From the NCBI GenBank assembly GCA_017303715.1, contig JAFLBZ010000004.1:68887-132886 (forward strand): DNA of 64,000 nucleotides, in the 5' to 3' direction. Below the pieces are notes generated by a model. It made no database searches. It was not told the origin of the DNA and worked only from the letters and a program-made list of their open reading frames with translations. The position numbers and the translations under genes were made by a program. The DNA is from Rhodothermia bacterium (lineage in GTDB: Bacteria > Bacteroidota > Rhodothermia > Rhodothermales > UBA2364). This document shows positions 25,670 to 34,480 of the stretch, one piece after another (position 1 is the stretch's first letter; every line of letters starts with the position of its first letter).

Positions 25670-28600
25670 TTATGCTGTTTCAATAATTTTAATTTCTTCT
25701 TCCGTCAACTCGTAAAGTTGGTAAACTAATGTGTCAATTTTGTTTTCCAAGTCTGTCGTGTCGGCTGAAAGGTCTTGCGATTTTTTAGCTAAGATTTGGT
25801 CAACAAGCGTTTCAATTTTTTCTTGTGTTGAATTATCTGCCAATTTAATTGGTAACTGGTCTAAATGCATTGCTTTTACTTCTGCAAGTGCTTCGCCTTT
25901 TTCGGGATTTATTGTCCAATAGATAAAGTCAAACAATTTTGAATTGAGCAAAGCAAGAATGAACTTCAACTTATAATCAGCCTTGTCGGAAAGTAAAATG
26001 TGTGTATTGTTTCTCATTACAAAGCCTTTTTGAATAATTGTTGCTATCAATTTGTCACTCGTTTGTCGAACAATTATTTTCTCGTCTTTCTCAAATATCT
26101 CAGCATCTCTTGGAGCTGCTAACCAAGGTCCATAACTAATGTAATTGTCTTTATTCCATTTTAATGTATATCTATGAAAATCACTACCGCCAATTAAAGG
26201 AACAAATGTGTCATCTACTTTGGTGCTTTTAGTGAATGGTTTTTCAGATAATGTAACTTTCGTCTGCTTGGGATTTCCTTTGCCAACTTCATATGGTTTA
26301 ACACCATTTTTAATTGACATAATATTCTTTAATTGTTCTGTCTCAGACTGAATTTTATGAATTAAATTGTATTGATTTTCTGTTAGGTGTGAGTTAATGA
26401 TATTTTGAGATATGAGAGTTGAAACAGAAATTTGATTTGATTTCAATTGCTTATCAGCTTCATTAATGTTCAATGATATTTTTTTGTTTTCATTCTTGTC
26501 ATAAAATACAATATCGCAATCAACCACAGCTTCGTCAAATACGGGATTTAAAAAAGTGTCAATTTTGTATAAGCCAAATTTGTTCAAGCTATCTTTTCTG
26601 AAATCGTATGCAATGTTTATCAGTCTCCAAGTATTTGGAATAATGTAACTCAAAATACTGTCAGGTTTTCCTAAGCAAAGTCCTAAGACTATAAAACTAA
26701 TGTAGCTGTCTTGAAGAATACCTGAATTGCCTGCTGGATAGTTGCTTTTTAAAATATTTATTGTTGAATTGTCAAGTTTAACCCCATAAGGTGGATTTCC
26801 AATAATACAATCAAAGCCCACAAAATCGCCATCATCATTCAGCACTTCGGGAAATTCAAAACGCCATTCAAAAGCATTTTCAAAAATCTTGTTGGCTTTT
26901 ATTTCTTCAATTTCGTTTTCAAGTTTTTTCGTTTCTTCTGTCAGTTGCGTTACTTTCTTGTTCCAATCGGCTTTTTCCTTTTTGCTCATTTCAAAAAGTT
27001 GCCCCTGATTGGTCATTTGATACAAGTCGCCTGAAAGTTTGCGTAGCTTCTTTACTTTAGGGTCATTCAATGAAATTTCGCTTCTGAAATCCGATTTTAT
27101 GTCGGCAATCAGTCGTTCCATTTCTCTTTTCTGTTCCTTGCTTTCAGCGTTTCGGTAAGTGTCAACGGCTATTCGGTAGCTGTCAATTGTCCACTTGCTT
27201 TTTTTCAAGGCTTGTTTCAAGTCTGCATCAATCGCAAAACGACTTACCAAAGAGTTTCCGCATTTTATGTTGATGTCAATATTTGGAAGCGTTTCAAGTT
27301 CTGTGCTGTTTTTGTAATAAGCATTTTTCAAAAGCTCAATCCACAAACGCAAGCGGCAAATTTTTACAGAATTGGAATTGATGTCCACACCGAAAAGGCA
27401 ATTTTCAATAATGGTTTGCTTTTCGTGGAAAAGCGTTTCTTGTATTCGCTGACTTTCTTTATTTGTTGGGTTATATTCAAAAAGTTCACCTTCTTCATCT
27501 GTTACAATCAGTTCATCATTTACAACTTCAACTTGATATTCTTTTAATCGTTTGCCTGTGCGGTCTTGCAGAATTTTCAAGTCATTTTTAACGGCAATTA
27601 TTTCATTGAGTGCGGAAACTAAAAAGTGTCCAGAACCAACGGCGGGGTCGCAAATTTTAATACTATTTACTATCTCGTTTGCTTCCTTTCGGTCTTCTAT
27701 TTTATCATAAAGTTCTTCAAGGTTATTACAGTTCCATTTTTTGGTTTCGTTGAATTTCTGCACCACCGCTTTGCGAATGGTTTCACGGCACATATACATA
27801 GTGATGAAGCCTGGTGTGAAAAACGAACCATCTTTGTAGCCGTTTATTTTCTCGAAAATCAATCCAAGAACCGAAGCATTGATTAGGGTTTTGTTGTCTT
27901 CCTGAATTGCTGAACCGCCCTCTGCACCAAAGTCGTACGCATCTAAAAACTCAAACAAGTATTGAAGTGTGGAAAGTTTGCCAAAACGCTTTTTGCCTTG
28001 CTGGTCTTTAAGTACAGTTTGCGAAAAAATCGGAATTGCTTTATCATCTTTTAAATTGCTGATGAACAAAGTTACTTGCTCAATGTCGGTCGGCTCGAAA
28101 AGCGATGAATTGAGATAGGGCGTTTTTTCAAACGCCTTTTTTACATCTTCGTTTCGCTCGTCATACTTGCGTGCCAATACCTGAAAAAATAAACTGTTCA
28201 GGTCGTCATAGTTCTTGATTTTGCCAAGATTGAGAAACGAAAATGATTTGTCGCCTTTGTGATACGTGATGAGTTGGGCTTCCAACAACTTCAAAAACAA
28301 AATGCGGTTTATCCAAGTGATGGAAAGCTCAAGAGCAACATTAAAAAGTCTTTCCTGTTGTGTGTTTCCAAATTGGTTTGGCTTTTCAAGTCGGCTAAGT
28401 TTATCTAAGCTGTCAAGCTGAATGATGGCATCTTCAAGGATTGTTCCTGTGTGTCGTTCACCTGTTTTGTTTCGTTCAATTAGTTTTTTGCTTCCTTCTT
28501 TGGTTTCAGTCAATCCGATAATGTGCAACAACTCGCTGTAAAAGCGTTTGTCAAGGCTGTTGCTGTCGTTGGTGAACGGAAGTTTTAAAAGATGCTCTGG

Positions 28601-29287
28601 CGAAAGCAATTTGAATAAAGCAATTAGCGAATTGTCGTCTGCTTTGTCGGTATTGCGTAACGGTTTTTGAAAGTCCTGAATGTTGAAGTAGGTAAATTCA
28701 ATTTCAGAAGTGATGTTGTCAATAAATGGCTCTGCTATCTCTTTGTAAAATACGTCTGTTGTTTTCTTGCTTGCTTCGAAATTCTCAAATTGTTTTACAA
28801 ATGATTTGTTTTGAGCAAAAAGTCTTTCAAATAAATGCTCGTCAAAAATGAACCACTCGTTTATGTTGGTCGCCACCAAATGTTTTACTTCAAGATTTTT
28901 ATGCGTAATTCTCTCTCGTAAGTAATACAAAACCAATTCCTGAAACGCTTTTGCGTTCAGTTTTTTGGTTGTAATCATTTCGGCTTTGTTAGTCGGCTTT
29001 TTTGCTTCGAGAATGACACCAACTGTCGAGCTTGCAGCTTGTCCGTTGTGAATAACAAGGTCGTTTCGACCTTTGGTATTTATAAAATGGTTCGGGTCGT
29101 AATATGTTTTCTTTAAAAAGTCCGACACTAAGTTTTTATGAAACTCTTCGCTTTCTGTGTCATTTGTCCTGTCGAGTAAAGTAATAAGATTGGTCTTGAA
29201 ACCTTCAATTTCAGTCCTGTTCGGTTTTACTTTTAAAAAGGCTTTGTTCAGTGCCTTTCTCGGTTTCAATTCTTTTAAATTGTTCAC
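25670..29287 (-). CDS. Type IIG-like restriction endonuclease-methyltransferase
   Basis: This 1205-residue single-chain restriction-modification protein would methylate adenine N6 in its recognition site and cut unmodified DNA. The N-terminus has a PD-(D/E)XK-like pattern: Asp76 in RNDLVIH, and Glu94 and Lys96 in LEAKK. The central N6-adenine methyltransferase has motif I DPAVGSGHF (about residue 547) and motif IV NPPY (about 830), in the Eco57I order. A coiled coil lies near 765-800. A TaqI-like target-recognition region fills the last 250 residues. The gene is plainly richer in A+T than its neighbours. It starts with GTG and has no specificity-subunit, helicase or BREX neighbours. Flanking repeats suggest recent transfer as a unit. 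Confidence 0.88.
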   Translation of the reverse strand: MNNLKELKPRKALNKAFLKVKPNRTEIEGFKTNLITLLDRTNDTESEEFHKNLVSDFLKKTYYDPNHFINTKGRNDLVIHNGQAASSTVGVILEAKKPTNKAEMITTKKLNAKAFQELVLYYLRERITHKNLEVKHLVATNINEWFIFDEHLFERLFAQNKSFVKQFENFEASKKTTDVFYKEIAEPFIDNITSEIEFTYFNIQDFQKPLRNTDKADDNSLIALFKLLSPEHLLKLPFTNDSNSLDKRFYSELLHIIGLTETKEGSKKLIERNKTGERHTGTILEDAIIQLDSLDKLSRLEKPNQFGNTQQERLFNVALELSITWINRILFLKLLEAQLITYHKGDKSFSFLNLGKIKNYDDLNSLFFQVLARKYDERNEDVKKAFEKTPYLNSSLFEPTDIEQVTLFISNLKDDKAIPIFSQTVLKDQQGKKRFGKLSTLQYLFEFLDAYDFGAEGGSAIQEDNKTLINASVLGLIFEKINGYKDGSFFTPGFITMYMCRETIRKAVVQKFNETKKWNCNNLEELYDKIEDRKEANEIVNSIKICDPAVGSGHFLVSALNEIIAVKNDLKILQDRTGKRLKEYQVEVVNDELIVTDEEGELFEYNPTNKESQRIQETLFHEKQTIIENCLFGVDINSNSVKICRLRLWIELLKNAYYKNSTELETLPNIDINIKCGNSLVSRFAIDADLKQALKKSKWTIDSYRIAVDTYRNAESKEQKREMERLIADIKSDFRSEISLNDPKVKKLRKLSGDLYQMTNQGQLFEMSKKEKADWNKKVTQLTEETKKLENEIEEIKANKIFENAFEWRFEFPEVLNDDGDFVGFDCIIGNPPYGVKLDNSTINILKSNYPAGNSGILQDSYISFIVLGLCLGKPDSILSYIIPNTWRLINIAYDFRKDSLNKFGLYKIDTFLNPVFDEAVVDCDIVFYDKNENKKISLNINEADKQLKSNQISVSTLISQNIINSHLTENQYNLIHKIQSETEQLKNIMSIKNGVKPYEVGKGNPKQTKVTLSEKPFTKSTKVDDTFVPLIGGSDFHRYTLKWNKDNYISYGPWLAAPRDAEIFEKDEKIIVRQTSDKLIATIIQKGFVMRNNTHILLSDKADYKLKFILALLNSKLFDFIYWTINPEKGEALAEVKAMHLDQLPIKLADNSTQEKIETLVDQILAKKSQDLSADTTDLENKIDTLVYQLYELTEEEIKIIETA

Positions 29288-29794
29288 TGTTTCTTTTGTT
29301 TTTTATTTGTGTTTACGAATCCGCAAGCGGATTTCATCTACAATTTTATATTCTTTTTTCAGTCGGTTAAGATAAGTTTTTCGGTCGGAACGGTGTCAGA
29401 GCGTTGGCAAAAAAATGGCTCTTTTGGTTTTTTGAGCGTTGGCTCGTGTGTCGGAAAAAACCAAATGTGCCATTTTGCGGGTGGGCTTTTTTGTCGTCTG
29501 TCTGTTCGTTAATTTTTGCACTGTTGTCTGTTCTTTAGGGTTGCAGCTAACATCTGTAATGCCGCAATATTGCGGCAATATCCTTATTGTCTTTAGGTCG
29601 GTTAACTGATCCGTGGGCTTACAAACTTGGCAATAGCCCGCTCGGTGAATGGGTATTGAACTCGATGGTCTAGGTTCGCTTAAGACCTAAGAGGACTTGT
29701 AATATACCGTAATTCCATATGTTGGGCTAACAAATGTATGGCAAATGAGTGTCTTAACGTATGTACAGTAGTATAAGGATTTACGCCAGATTTG
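29288..29794. other. Gene-free right flank of the R-M island
   Basis: About 500 bases carry no credible gene. It holds the right direct-repeat copy (29407-29492) and GGGTTGCAGCTAACA at 29538-29552. The latter mirrors TGTTAGCTGCTGCCC at 25522-25536, giving a 15-bp inverted repeat with two mismatches around the gene. GCCGCAATATTGCGGC at 29561-29576 is a perfect 16-bp palindrome. Composition changes back towards the genomic norm after about 29600. Confidence 0.7.
29407..29492 (+). repeat. Direct repeat with internal palindrome, right copy
   Basis: This 86-base partner of the element at 25306-25388 has arms AAAATGGCTCTTTTGGTTTT and AAAACCAAATGTGCCATTTT, forming a long near-perfect hairpin, and the ending GCGGGTGGGCTTTTTT. 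The centre differs from the left copy, but the arms and order are the same. Confidence 0.85.
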
Positions 29795-30169
29795 TCAACG
29801 GCTTTCCACAGGATCAATGGTTTGCCCAAAAGTAATAAGGTTATGGTCTGGGTCTAAAATAGAGAACTCTTTCTGTCCCCATGGTTTTAGGCTCAGCTTT
29901 CCATTTGGATGAATAGGGGTATTCCGTTCAAGAAAAGATTGATACAATGTGTCTATTTGATCTGTTCGGATGTAAATTTGGCCATAGTTCTCGAATGGGT
30001 TAAGATTTTCAAACAAGAAGAAATGTAGCTGGATTAAATCTTTTTCCAACATCAGATAATACCCATAATCCGCAGAACCTATTTCTTGGAAATCTAACAT
30101 CTGAACATAGAAATTCCGTGTTAGATTTTTATTTCGCATCGGTAATTTGGGATGAACATCCTTTAGCAT
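29795..30169 (-). CDS. VOC-family (glyoxalase/bleomycin-resistance-like) protein
   Basis: This 124-residue cytoplasmic protein has the vicinal-oxygen-chelate fold used by glyoxalases, bleomycin-binding proteins and ring-cleaving dioxygenases. KLPMRNKNLTRNFYVQMLDF at the N-terminus and GQKEFSILDPDHNLITFGQ at the C-terminus are typical of the bleomycin-resistance branch. Candidate metal ligands, such as the histidine in LIQLHFFLF, are present, but an ancestral binding-only role is possible. It is the last gene of a long minus-strand run, 20 bases after the DUF1801 gene. Resistance should not be assumed, since most family members have unknown substrates. Confidence 0.85.
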   Translation of the reverse strand: MLKDVHPKLPMRNKNLTRNFYVQMLDFQEIGSADYGYYLMLEKDLIQLHFFLFENLNPFENYGQIYIRTDQIDTLYQSFLERNTPIHPNGKLSLKPWGQKEFSILDPDHNLITFGQTIDPVESR

Positions 30170-30189
30170 TAGACAATAAAGTTTTGAAG

Positions 30190-30594
30190 TTATTTGGATA
30201 TTAAGCGCTCCAAAACACCTTTTCGTTTTACAATATTTTTATAATCCCATTGGATTTCTATTGATTTTCCCAACCAGCACTGTAAGGCACCGCGATCCAC
30301 CTCTTCAACACTCGAATATCGCATTTCTGCGGCCTTGAACTTGCCCTCCTTCTGTAAGGCTGGTTCGTCGAAGGACTGGCCGCTCCAGAATAAGAGGCGA
30401 ATCCCTGATTTGAGACGGCTATACCCCACAATTGGATTTCCCTCTAAGAACCAAACGGGGTGGCCATGCCAAATTTTTGCGGAAGCATTGGGTAAGCCAC
30501 TACAAATTTCTTCAAAAAGCACTCTGCAAAGAACTTGGTCATTTTCGTTGAGTCCTTCATGATAAGCTGCAATTTCTGGATAAGAGGGCAACAT
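30190..30594 (-). CDS. DUF1801-family protein
   Basis: This 134-residue cytoplasmic protein is of the YdhG/DUF1801 type. The AKIWHGHPVWFLEGN and GIRLLFWSGQSF segments and the C-terminal lysine-containing helix are characteristic. The family has a small alpha/beta fold of unknown biochemical function and is sometimes placed near iron-chaperone or frataxin-like folds. There is no signal peptide. It sits 13 bases after the alpha/beta hydrolase gene and 20 bases before the VOC gene, and is probably co-transcribed with both. No specific function can be given. Confidence 0.8.
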   Translation of the reverse strand: MLPSYPEIAAYHEGLNENDQVLCRVLFEEICSGLPNASAKIWHGHPVWFLEGNPIVGYSRLKSGIRLLFWSGQSFDEPALQKEGKFKAAEMRYSSVEEVDRGALQCWLGKSIEIQWDYKNIVKRKGVLERLISK

Positions 30595-30607
30595 GGCCGT
30601 TAAGGGT

Positions 30608-31357
30608 TTAGAAACGAATAGCGATTAAAAATTGTTCGATGTCACGCACCAAAGCCGCTTTTAGGCTTGCACGGCCTGCATCACGAAGATCGTTGTGCCG
30701 TGTATTTTTGAGCCAAATAACCTGCGTTCCGAACTGTGCGGCCTCTTCCGCGCTGGGGAGAACGCCCTTATCTGCCTCAAACTCATCTGCTCGAAAAGAC
30801 AATACAGGTGGATGTACTTGGCGCGGAATGGGAAACCTGCGATGGTCGAATGTAATTACAGCGTTTATTTCACTCGGAAATTTCTGGGCATAGTGCAACG
30901 AAATATCCCCTCCGTTTGAGTGCCCAAGCAAAAGCCACTTTGCTGTTTTGGTTTTTGGAAAGCGGGTATTGAGATAAGCCCGAACAAATTTTAGATTCTT
31001 GACACCACGTTCCCAAACAGGCATCCGTGCCGAATAAATGTCCCCCGAGCTTGCTATTGGTGGGTCTTCGGGTTGCTCGTGTTGAATCCCAACCACCAGA
31101 ACCCCTTTTCGGGTTAAGGCCCGTGCAAGAAACGTATATTCCGTATTACTGCCATTGTACCCCACACTCAGGAGTGCAACTTTTGTATAGGCATTTTCAG
31201 CAAGGCCCACCGGAGGGTAGATTTCTATCGGGATTGCACGATTTTGCTCGTCATCCATTAATTCAACGCTTTCTTCGTTCTCACAGGGGTACTTTGTGGG
31301 TAACGCGGCACAACCCATGGCATACAGCATGAGAAAAACGAAAAAGAAATACCTCAT
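30608..31357 (-). CDS. Alpha/beta hydrolase, exported
   Basis: This 249-residue hydrolase has the nucleophile elbow GHSNGG (Ser about residue 146), which suggests an esterase- or lipase-like activity. The N-terminus is a short signal with YAMGC, a possible lipobox, so the enzyme probably works outside the cytoplasm. A catalytic aspartate is likely in SFRADEFEAD and the histidine in NTRHNDL near residue 220. The start ATG overlaps the stop of the upstream TPR gene (ATGA), indicating coupled translation. The substrate is unknown. It lies in the same run as the sigma-54 activator and lptE. Confidence 0.8.
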   Translation of the reverse strand: MRYFFFVFLMLYAMGCAALPTKYPCENEESVELMDDEQNRAIPIEIYPPVGLAENAYTKVALLSVGYNGSNTEYTFLARALTRKGVLVVGIQHEQPEDPPIASSGDIYSARMPVWERGVKNLKFVRAYLNTRFPKTKTAKWLLLGHSNGGDISLHYAQKFPSEINAVITFDHRRFPIPRQVHPPVLSFRADEFEADKGVLPSAEEAAQFGTQVIWLKNTRHNDLRDAGRASLKAALVRDIEQFLIAIRF

Positions 31358-32295
31358 TTCCCTTCTAATTCGGCAGCTTTTTTAAGAAAATAATCGGCGC
31401 GGAGCGGTTGTAGTTTTGCCAAACGCTGATACACCGAGATGGCCGCGCTAAATTGTTTTTGGGTTGTGAAGATGCGTGCAAGGGTTTCCGACACCATGTC
31501 TTCTGTGTCTGTTTCCTCGTCTTCGAGTGGCGAACTTTCGATTGCCTCTGGATTTGGGACGATCCGGGGCGCTTGCTCCAATTGCGCAATGAGGTCGTCA
31601 ATATTTTCAAAGACCGTATCTATTTGCGTTTGTGGGCTCAAGCGTGGCGGCTCGATGTACTGGAATGTTTCTTTAAGCGTATGCCAAGAAACTTCGGGAT
31701 AATTTGGGGCAGTGGTTTGTGGTTCAGCCCATTCAAAATCAACGTTCACTTCCACAATAGGTGTTTCGAGTAAGGGTTTAGAGGGAGGGATTGCTATCTG
31801 TTTGCCTATTTTATCTTCATTTTTTTGGTGTGTAACCATTGCTATTCCAACAGAAGCTACCATTTGTTCGGGCAAAATCGTTTGTGCGGGCAAGGGAGGT
31901 GGCTTAGGGACAACCACTTTGTGGTGTGGTAGTGGCGGCGGGATAATTTTTTGAGTTACGGGGAGGTTCAGGGGTTGTGGCCGCTCAAAATTCGGATTAA
32001 AGTCTCCTTGTTTGGTATTTGCGGGAGGATCGGCACGTTTTACAGGACGCGGTGGGAGCAAGCGGTCTATTTGTCGGCGAATGAAGGTGCTATTCGGAAC
32101 CAAGAACCAAGCATGTTGCCACGCATTCAGCGCCTCATCCGTTCGTCCGAGTTTTTCTGCCGTTTCCGCAAGAAGGATAAAAAGTGGTGCGTGTGCGGGA
32201 AACGACCTTGACGCCTCGCGCAATAGTTTCAGGGCATCCTCTAATCTCCCCTGATCTATAAAACGGTGGATATTATTCAGACGTTGGGTAAGCAT
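31354..32295 (-). CDS. TPR-containing protein with proline-rich middle
   Basis: This 313-residue protein has tetratricopeptide-like helices at about residues 1-70 (GRLEDALKLLREASRSFP, GRTDEALNAWQHAW) and again in the last 45 (QFSAAISVYQRLAKLQP). Between them lie some 200 residues rich in proline and acidic or polar residues that look unstructured. It has no signal peptide or membrane segment. TPR pairs usually bind partner proteins, but which ones cannot be said. It is 77 bases after the glycosyltransferase and overlaps the hydrolase by four bases. No catalytic motif was seen. Confidence 0.72.
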   Translation of the reverse strand: MLTQRLNNIHRFIDQGRLEDALKLLREASRSFPAHAPLFILLAETAEKLGRTDEALNAWQHAWFLVPNSTFIRRQIDRLLPPRPVKRADPPANTKQGDFNPNFERPQPLNLPVTQKIIPPPLPHHKVVVPKPPPLPAQTILPEQMVASVGIAMVTHQKNEDKIGKQIAIPPSKPLLETPIVEVNVDFEWAEPQTTAPNYPEVSWHTLKETFQYIEPPRLSPQTQIDTVFENIDDLIAQLEQAPRIVPNPEAIESSPLEDEETDTEDMVSETLARIFTTQKQFSAAISVYQRLAKLQPLRADYFLKKAAELEGK

Positions 32296-32372
32296 ATACC
32301 TTTACTGATTCTCCCGTTGTCTTGACCAAAGCGGTTGGAAAACAGGATGCGGAAGAAGAAATTGCCATATGT

Positions 32373-33893
32373 TTAGACCGCGCCTGCTTTACGTGCTGTC
32401 CAAAACTGTTGCAAGTTATAACCACTCACCAAAGCAAATCCGGCGGCAAACATTGCTTGAAATGGAACCGCCGCCCATTCCCCAATGTAGATGGTCATGA
32501 TTACTCCGGCAATACAATATAAGGCAGCAAATGCCTCTAACCAGACTACGGGGGAAATCTTTTTGTTGGAATACTTGTTTTTGGAGGTAATGGCTGCTTG
32601 CACGTTTGTGGCTTTATCGCTCAGTTTCGGTGTACGCACAAACTCGGTTTTTTTTCCACGAAAAGCTTGCAAAACAGCGCGGGTATTGTTAATAGAAAGC
32701 CCCATACTGCCTGCCATAAAGCCGGGTAATACCAAAAGTCGTCTGGCCCAATTGGGGTACAAGGCGCGTTGCGCAAAAATCTGGGTTAGTACAACGCCCG
32801 CAAAGGCCAAAAACCCAAGACCCAAGACGGCAAAATAGGCATCTCCTGGCCCCATCCCCATCCACCGAAGTACCAAAAGCGGTACGTGGATAAGGGCAAC
32901 CATCACCACAAAGGGAAAAACGATAAAATTGGTGATGTGGAATGTGCCTTCAATTTTGACTTTGAGTGGCTGTTTTGCATTCCAAAGCATCTTAAGCAAT
33001 TTGAAAGACGTTTCGGCAGCGCCCTTTGTCCAACGGAATTGTTGGGTACGCAAAGCCGCCATATCAACCGGAAGTTCGGCAGGTACTTCTACCTCGTTCA
33101 AGTATTTAAACTTCCAACCCTTCATTTGTGCGCGATAGCTCAGGTCAAGGTCTTCCGTTAGGGTATCACTTTCCCATCCTCCGGCATCTTCGATACATTC
33201 CCGTCGCCAAATGCCCGCCGTGCCATTAAAGTTCATAAAGCATCCGGTGGTATTCCGTACATATTGCTCAATGGCAAAATGCACGTCCAAACTCGCGGCC
33301 TGAATACGGGTGAGGTAGGAGGCATCGCCATTAATGTGCCCCCAACGGCTTTGCACCAAGCCCACCTTTGGATCCTCTAAAAAGTGTGGAACCAAGCGGC
33401 GTAGGTATTCGGGAGCGGGCGTAAAATCGGCGTCGAAAATACAAATGAGGTCTCCTTTTGCAAACGTCATGGCATTTTGCAAGGCACCAGCTTTGTAGCC
33501 TGTTCGGTCAGTACGATGCACATGGATGATGTCTAAGCCCCGCTTTTGCCAATACTCCACCCGCTTTTCAACAATGTCCTTGGTATCATCCGTAGAGTCG
33601 TCCAAAACCTGAATTTCCAATTTGTTACGCGGATAATCCAGCTCAGCACAAATGTCAATAATGCGCTCCGCCACATAAGATTCATTAAACATGGGCAATT
33701 GGACGGTGACAATAGGCCAAGAAGCGTTAGGGGTTGCAAGGTCGTCCGGATCAGGCACAGGGCCATCAATTAAACGGCTTTTGCGTGCAAAACCTACGGC
33801 AAGGCCAAGCAAATTAAGGCCATAAATTATGATAACGGCCATTGAGGTGGCGTATAATGTGGCTACAATGGTAGGCCAAGGAAGACTGCTCAT
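32373..33893 (-). CDS. Membrane-bound family 2 glycosyltransferase (cellulose synthase-like)
   Basis: This processive-type GT2 enzyme of about 506 residues builds or transfers beta-linked sugars at the inner membrane. One N-terminal helix is followed by the catalytic domain with DDSTDDT, DADFTP and the QxxRW-type QFRWTKGA, the four-part signature of the family. At least four helices follow. The frame is open to a TTG at 33941, but the ATG at 33893 is chosen because the first membrane helix follows directly. The choice is uncertain. It lies downstream of lptE in the same unit, which hints at a surface polysaccharide or glycolipid role. There is no PilZ domain or cellulose operon partner. Confidence 0.88.
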   Translation of the reverse strand: MSSLPWPTIVATLYATSMAVIIIYGLNLLGLAVGFARKSRLIDGPVPDPDDLATPNASWPIVTVQLPMFNESYVAERIIDICAELDYPRNKLEIQVLDDSTDDTKDIVEKRVEYWQKRGLDIIHVHRTDRTGYKAGALQNAMTFAKGDLICIFDADFTPAPEYLRRLVPHFLEDPKVGLVQSRWGHINGDASYLTRIQAASLDVHFAIEQYVRNTTGCFMNFNGTAGIWRRECIEDAGGWESDTLTEDLDLSYRAQMKGWKFKYLNEVEVPAELPVDMAALRTQQFRWTKGAAETSFKLLKMLWNAKQPLKVKIEGTFHITNFIVFPFVVMVALIHVPLLVLRWMGMGPGDAYFAVLGLGFLAFAGVVLTQIFAQRALYPNWARRLLVLPGFMAGSMGLSINNTRAVLQAFRGKKTEFVRTPKLSDKATNVQAAITSKNKYSNKKISPVVWLEAFAALYCIAGVIMTIYIGEWAAVPFQAMFAAGFALVSGYNLQQFWTARKAGAV

Positions 33894-33934
33894 GTATGAT
33901 GCAGGTTGGGTTTGGGGTGAATCCGCATTGGAAG

Positions 33935-34480
33935 TTACCAATCGGATGTAGCGGCTGTAAATATATCGTTTGCGATGTTTTCAAGCACTTCTTTCGCAGT
34001 CTGGTATTCTGTTTTTCGACTGTCGTTTGGGTCATATTCTACCGACTGCGAGAAGTCTCGCCGGAAAATTTCTTTTTGGTCTAATTGGTTTGTGTAAGTT
34101 GCGGTTACGGATAAACTTACGCGGTTTCGGGTGGCTTGCTCGGCACTGGAAACCGCCCCGGGTTGGTTGGTGTATTGCCGAATGGTGCATACCACCACCA
34201 CATCGGCATCAAAATCGTTTTGCATTAATCGGAGGCGGGTTTGCCGAACGAATTTATTGATCAACGCATTGCTGAGTACATCCCCTAATGCGGGTTGACC
34301 GCTATTGCTCTGGTCTTCGATAGTTGGAATCGCGATGGTTTTTATTTTTTCGTCTATAGAAGTACCCGATAGGCTATAATACCCACATCCGGCCGTCAAA
34401 ACCATACTCCCAAGCAACAGCAAGGCATTAAAAATACGGCCACTTAGAGGCTTCATTTGGATTTTGATTAAAAGATTCAT
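33935..34480 (-). CDS. lptE: LptE-like outer-membrane LPS-assembly lipoprotein
   Basis: This protein of about 181 residues has a lipobox (LTAGCGYYSL), an IPTIEDQ strand and the small LptE fold. LptE plugs the LptD barrel and helps insert lipopolysaccharide in the outer leaflet. The start at 34480 makes a TGATG overlap with the upstream activator gene. A later ATG at 34456, right before the hydrophobic core, would serve equally well. The LptE match is supported by the short length, the GCGYY start of the mature protein and the position beside an activator gene, but no LptD is in the window. Sequence divergence is normal in this family. Confidence 0.82.
   Translation of the reverse strand: MNLLIKIQMKPLSGRIFNALLLLGSMVLTAGCGYYSLSGTSIDEKIKTIAIPTIEDQSNSGQPALGDVLSNALINKFVRQTRLRLMQNDFDADVVVVCTIRQYTNQPGAVSSAEQATRNRVSLSVTATYTNQLDQKEIFRRDFSQSVEYDPNDSRKTEYQTAKEVLENIANDIFTAATSDW

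Noticed and set aside
25388-25683. Two short overlapping minus-strand frames downstream of the R-M gene
   Set aside because: They lie over the attC-like palindrome and GT-rich repeats, so they reflect non-coding repeat DNA.
25670-29287. BREX (PglX) or DISARM methylase
   Set aside because: None of the usual partner genes (BrxC, PglZ, helicases) is adjacent and the protein has its own nuclease-like N-terminus.
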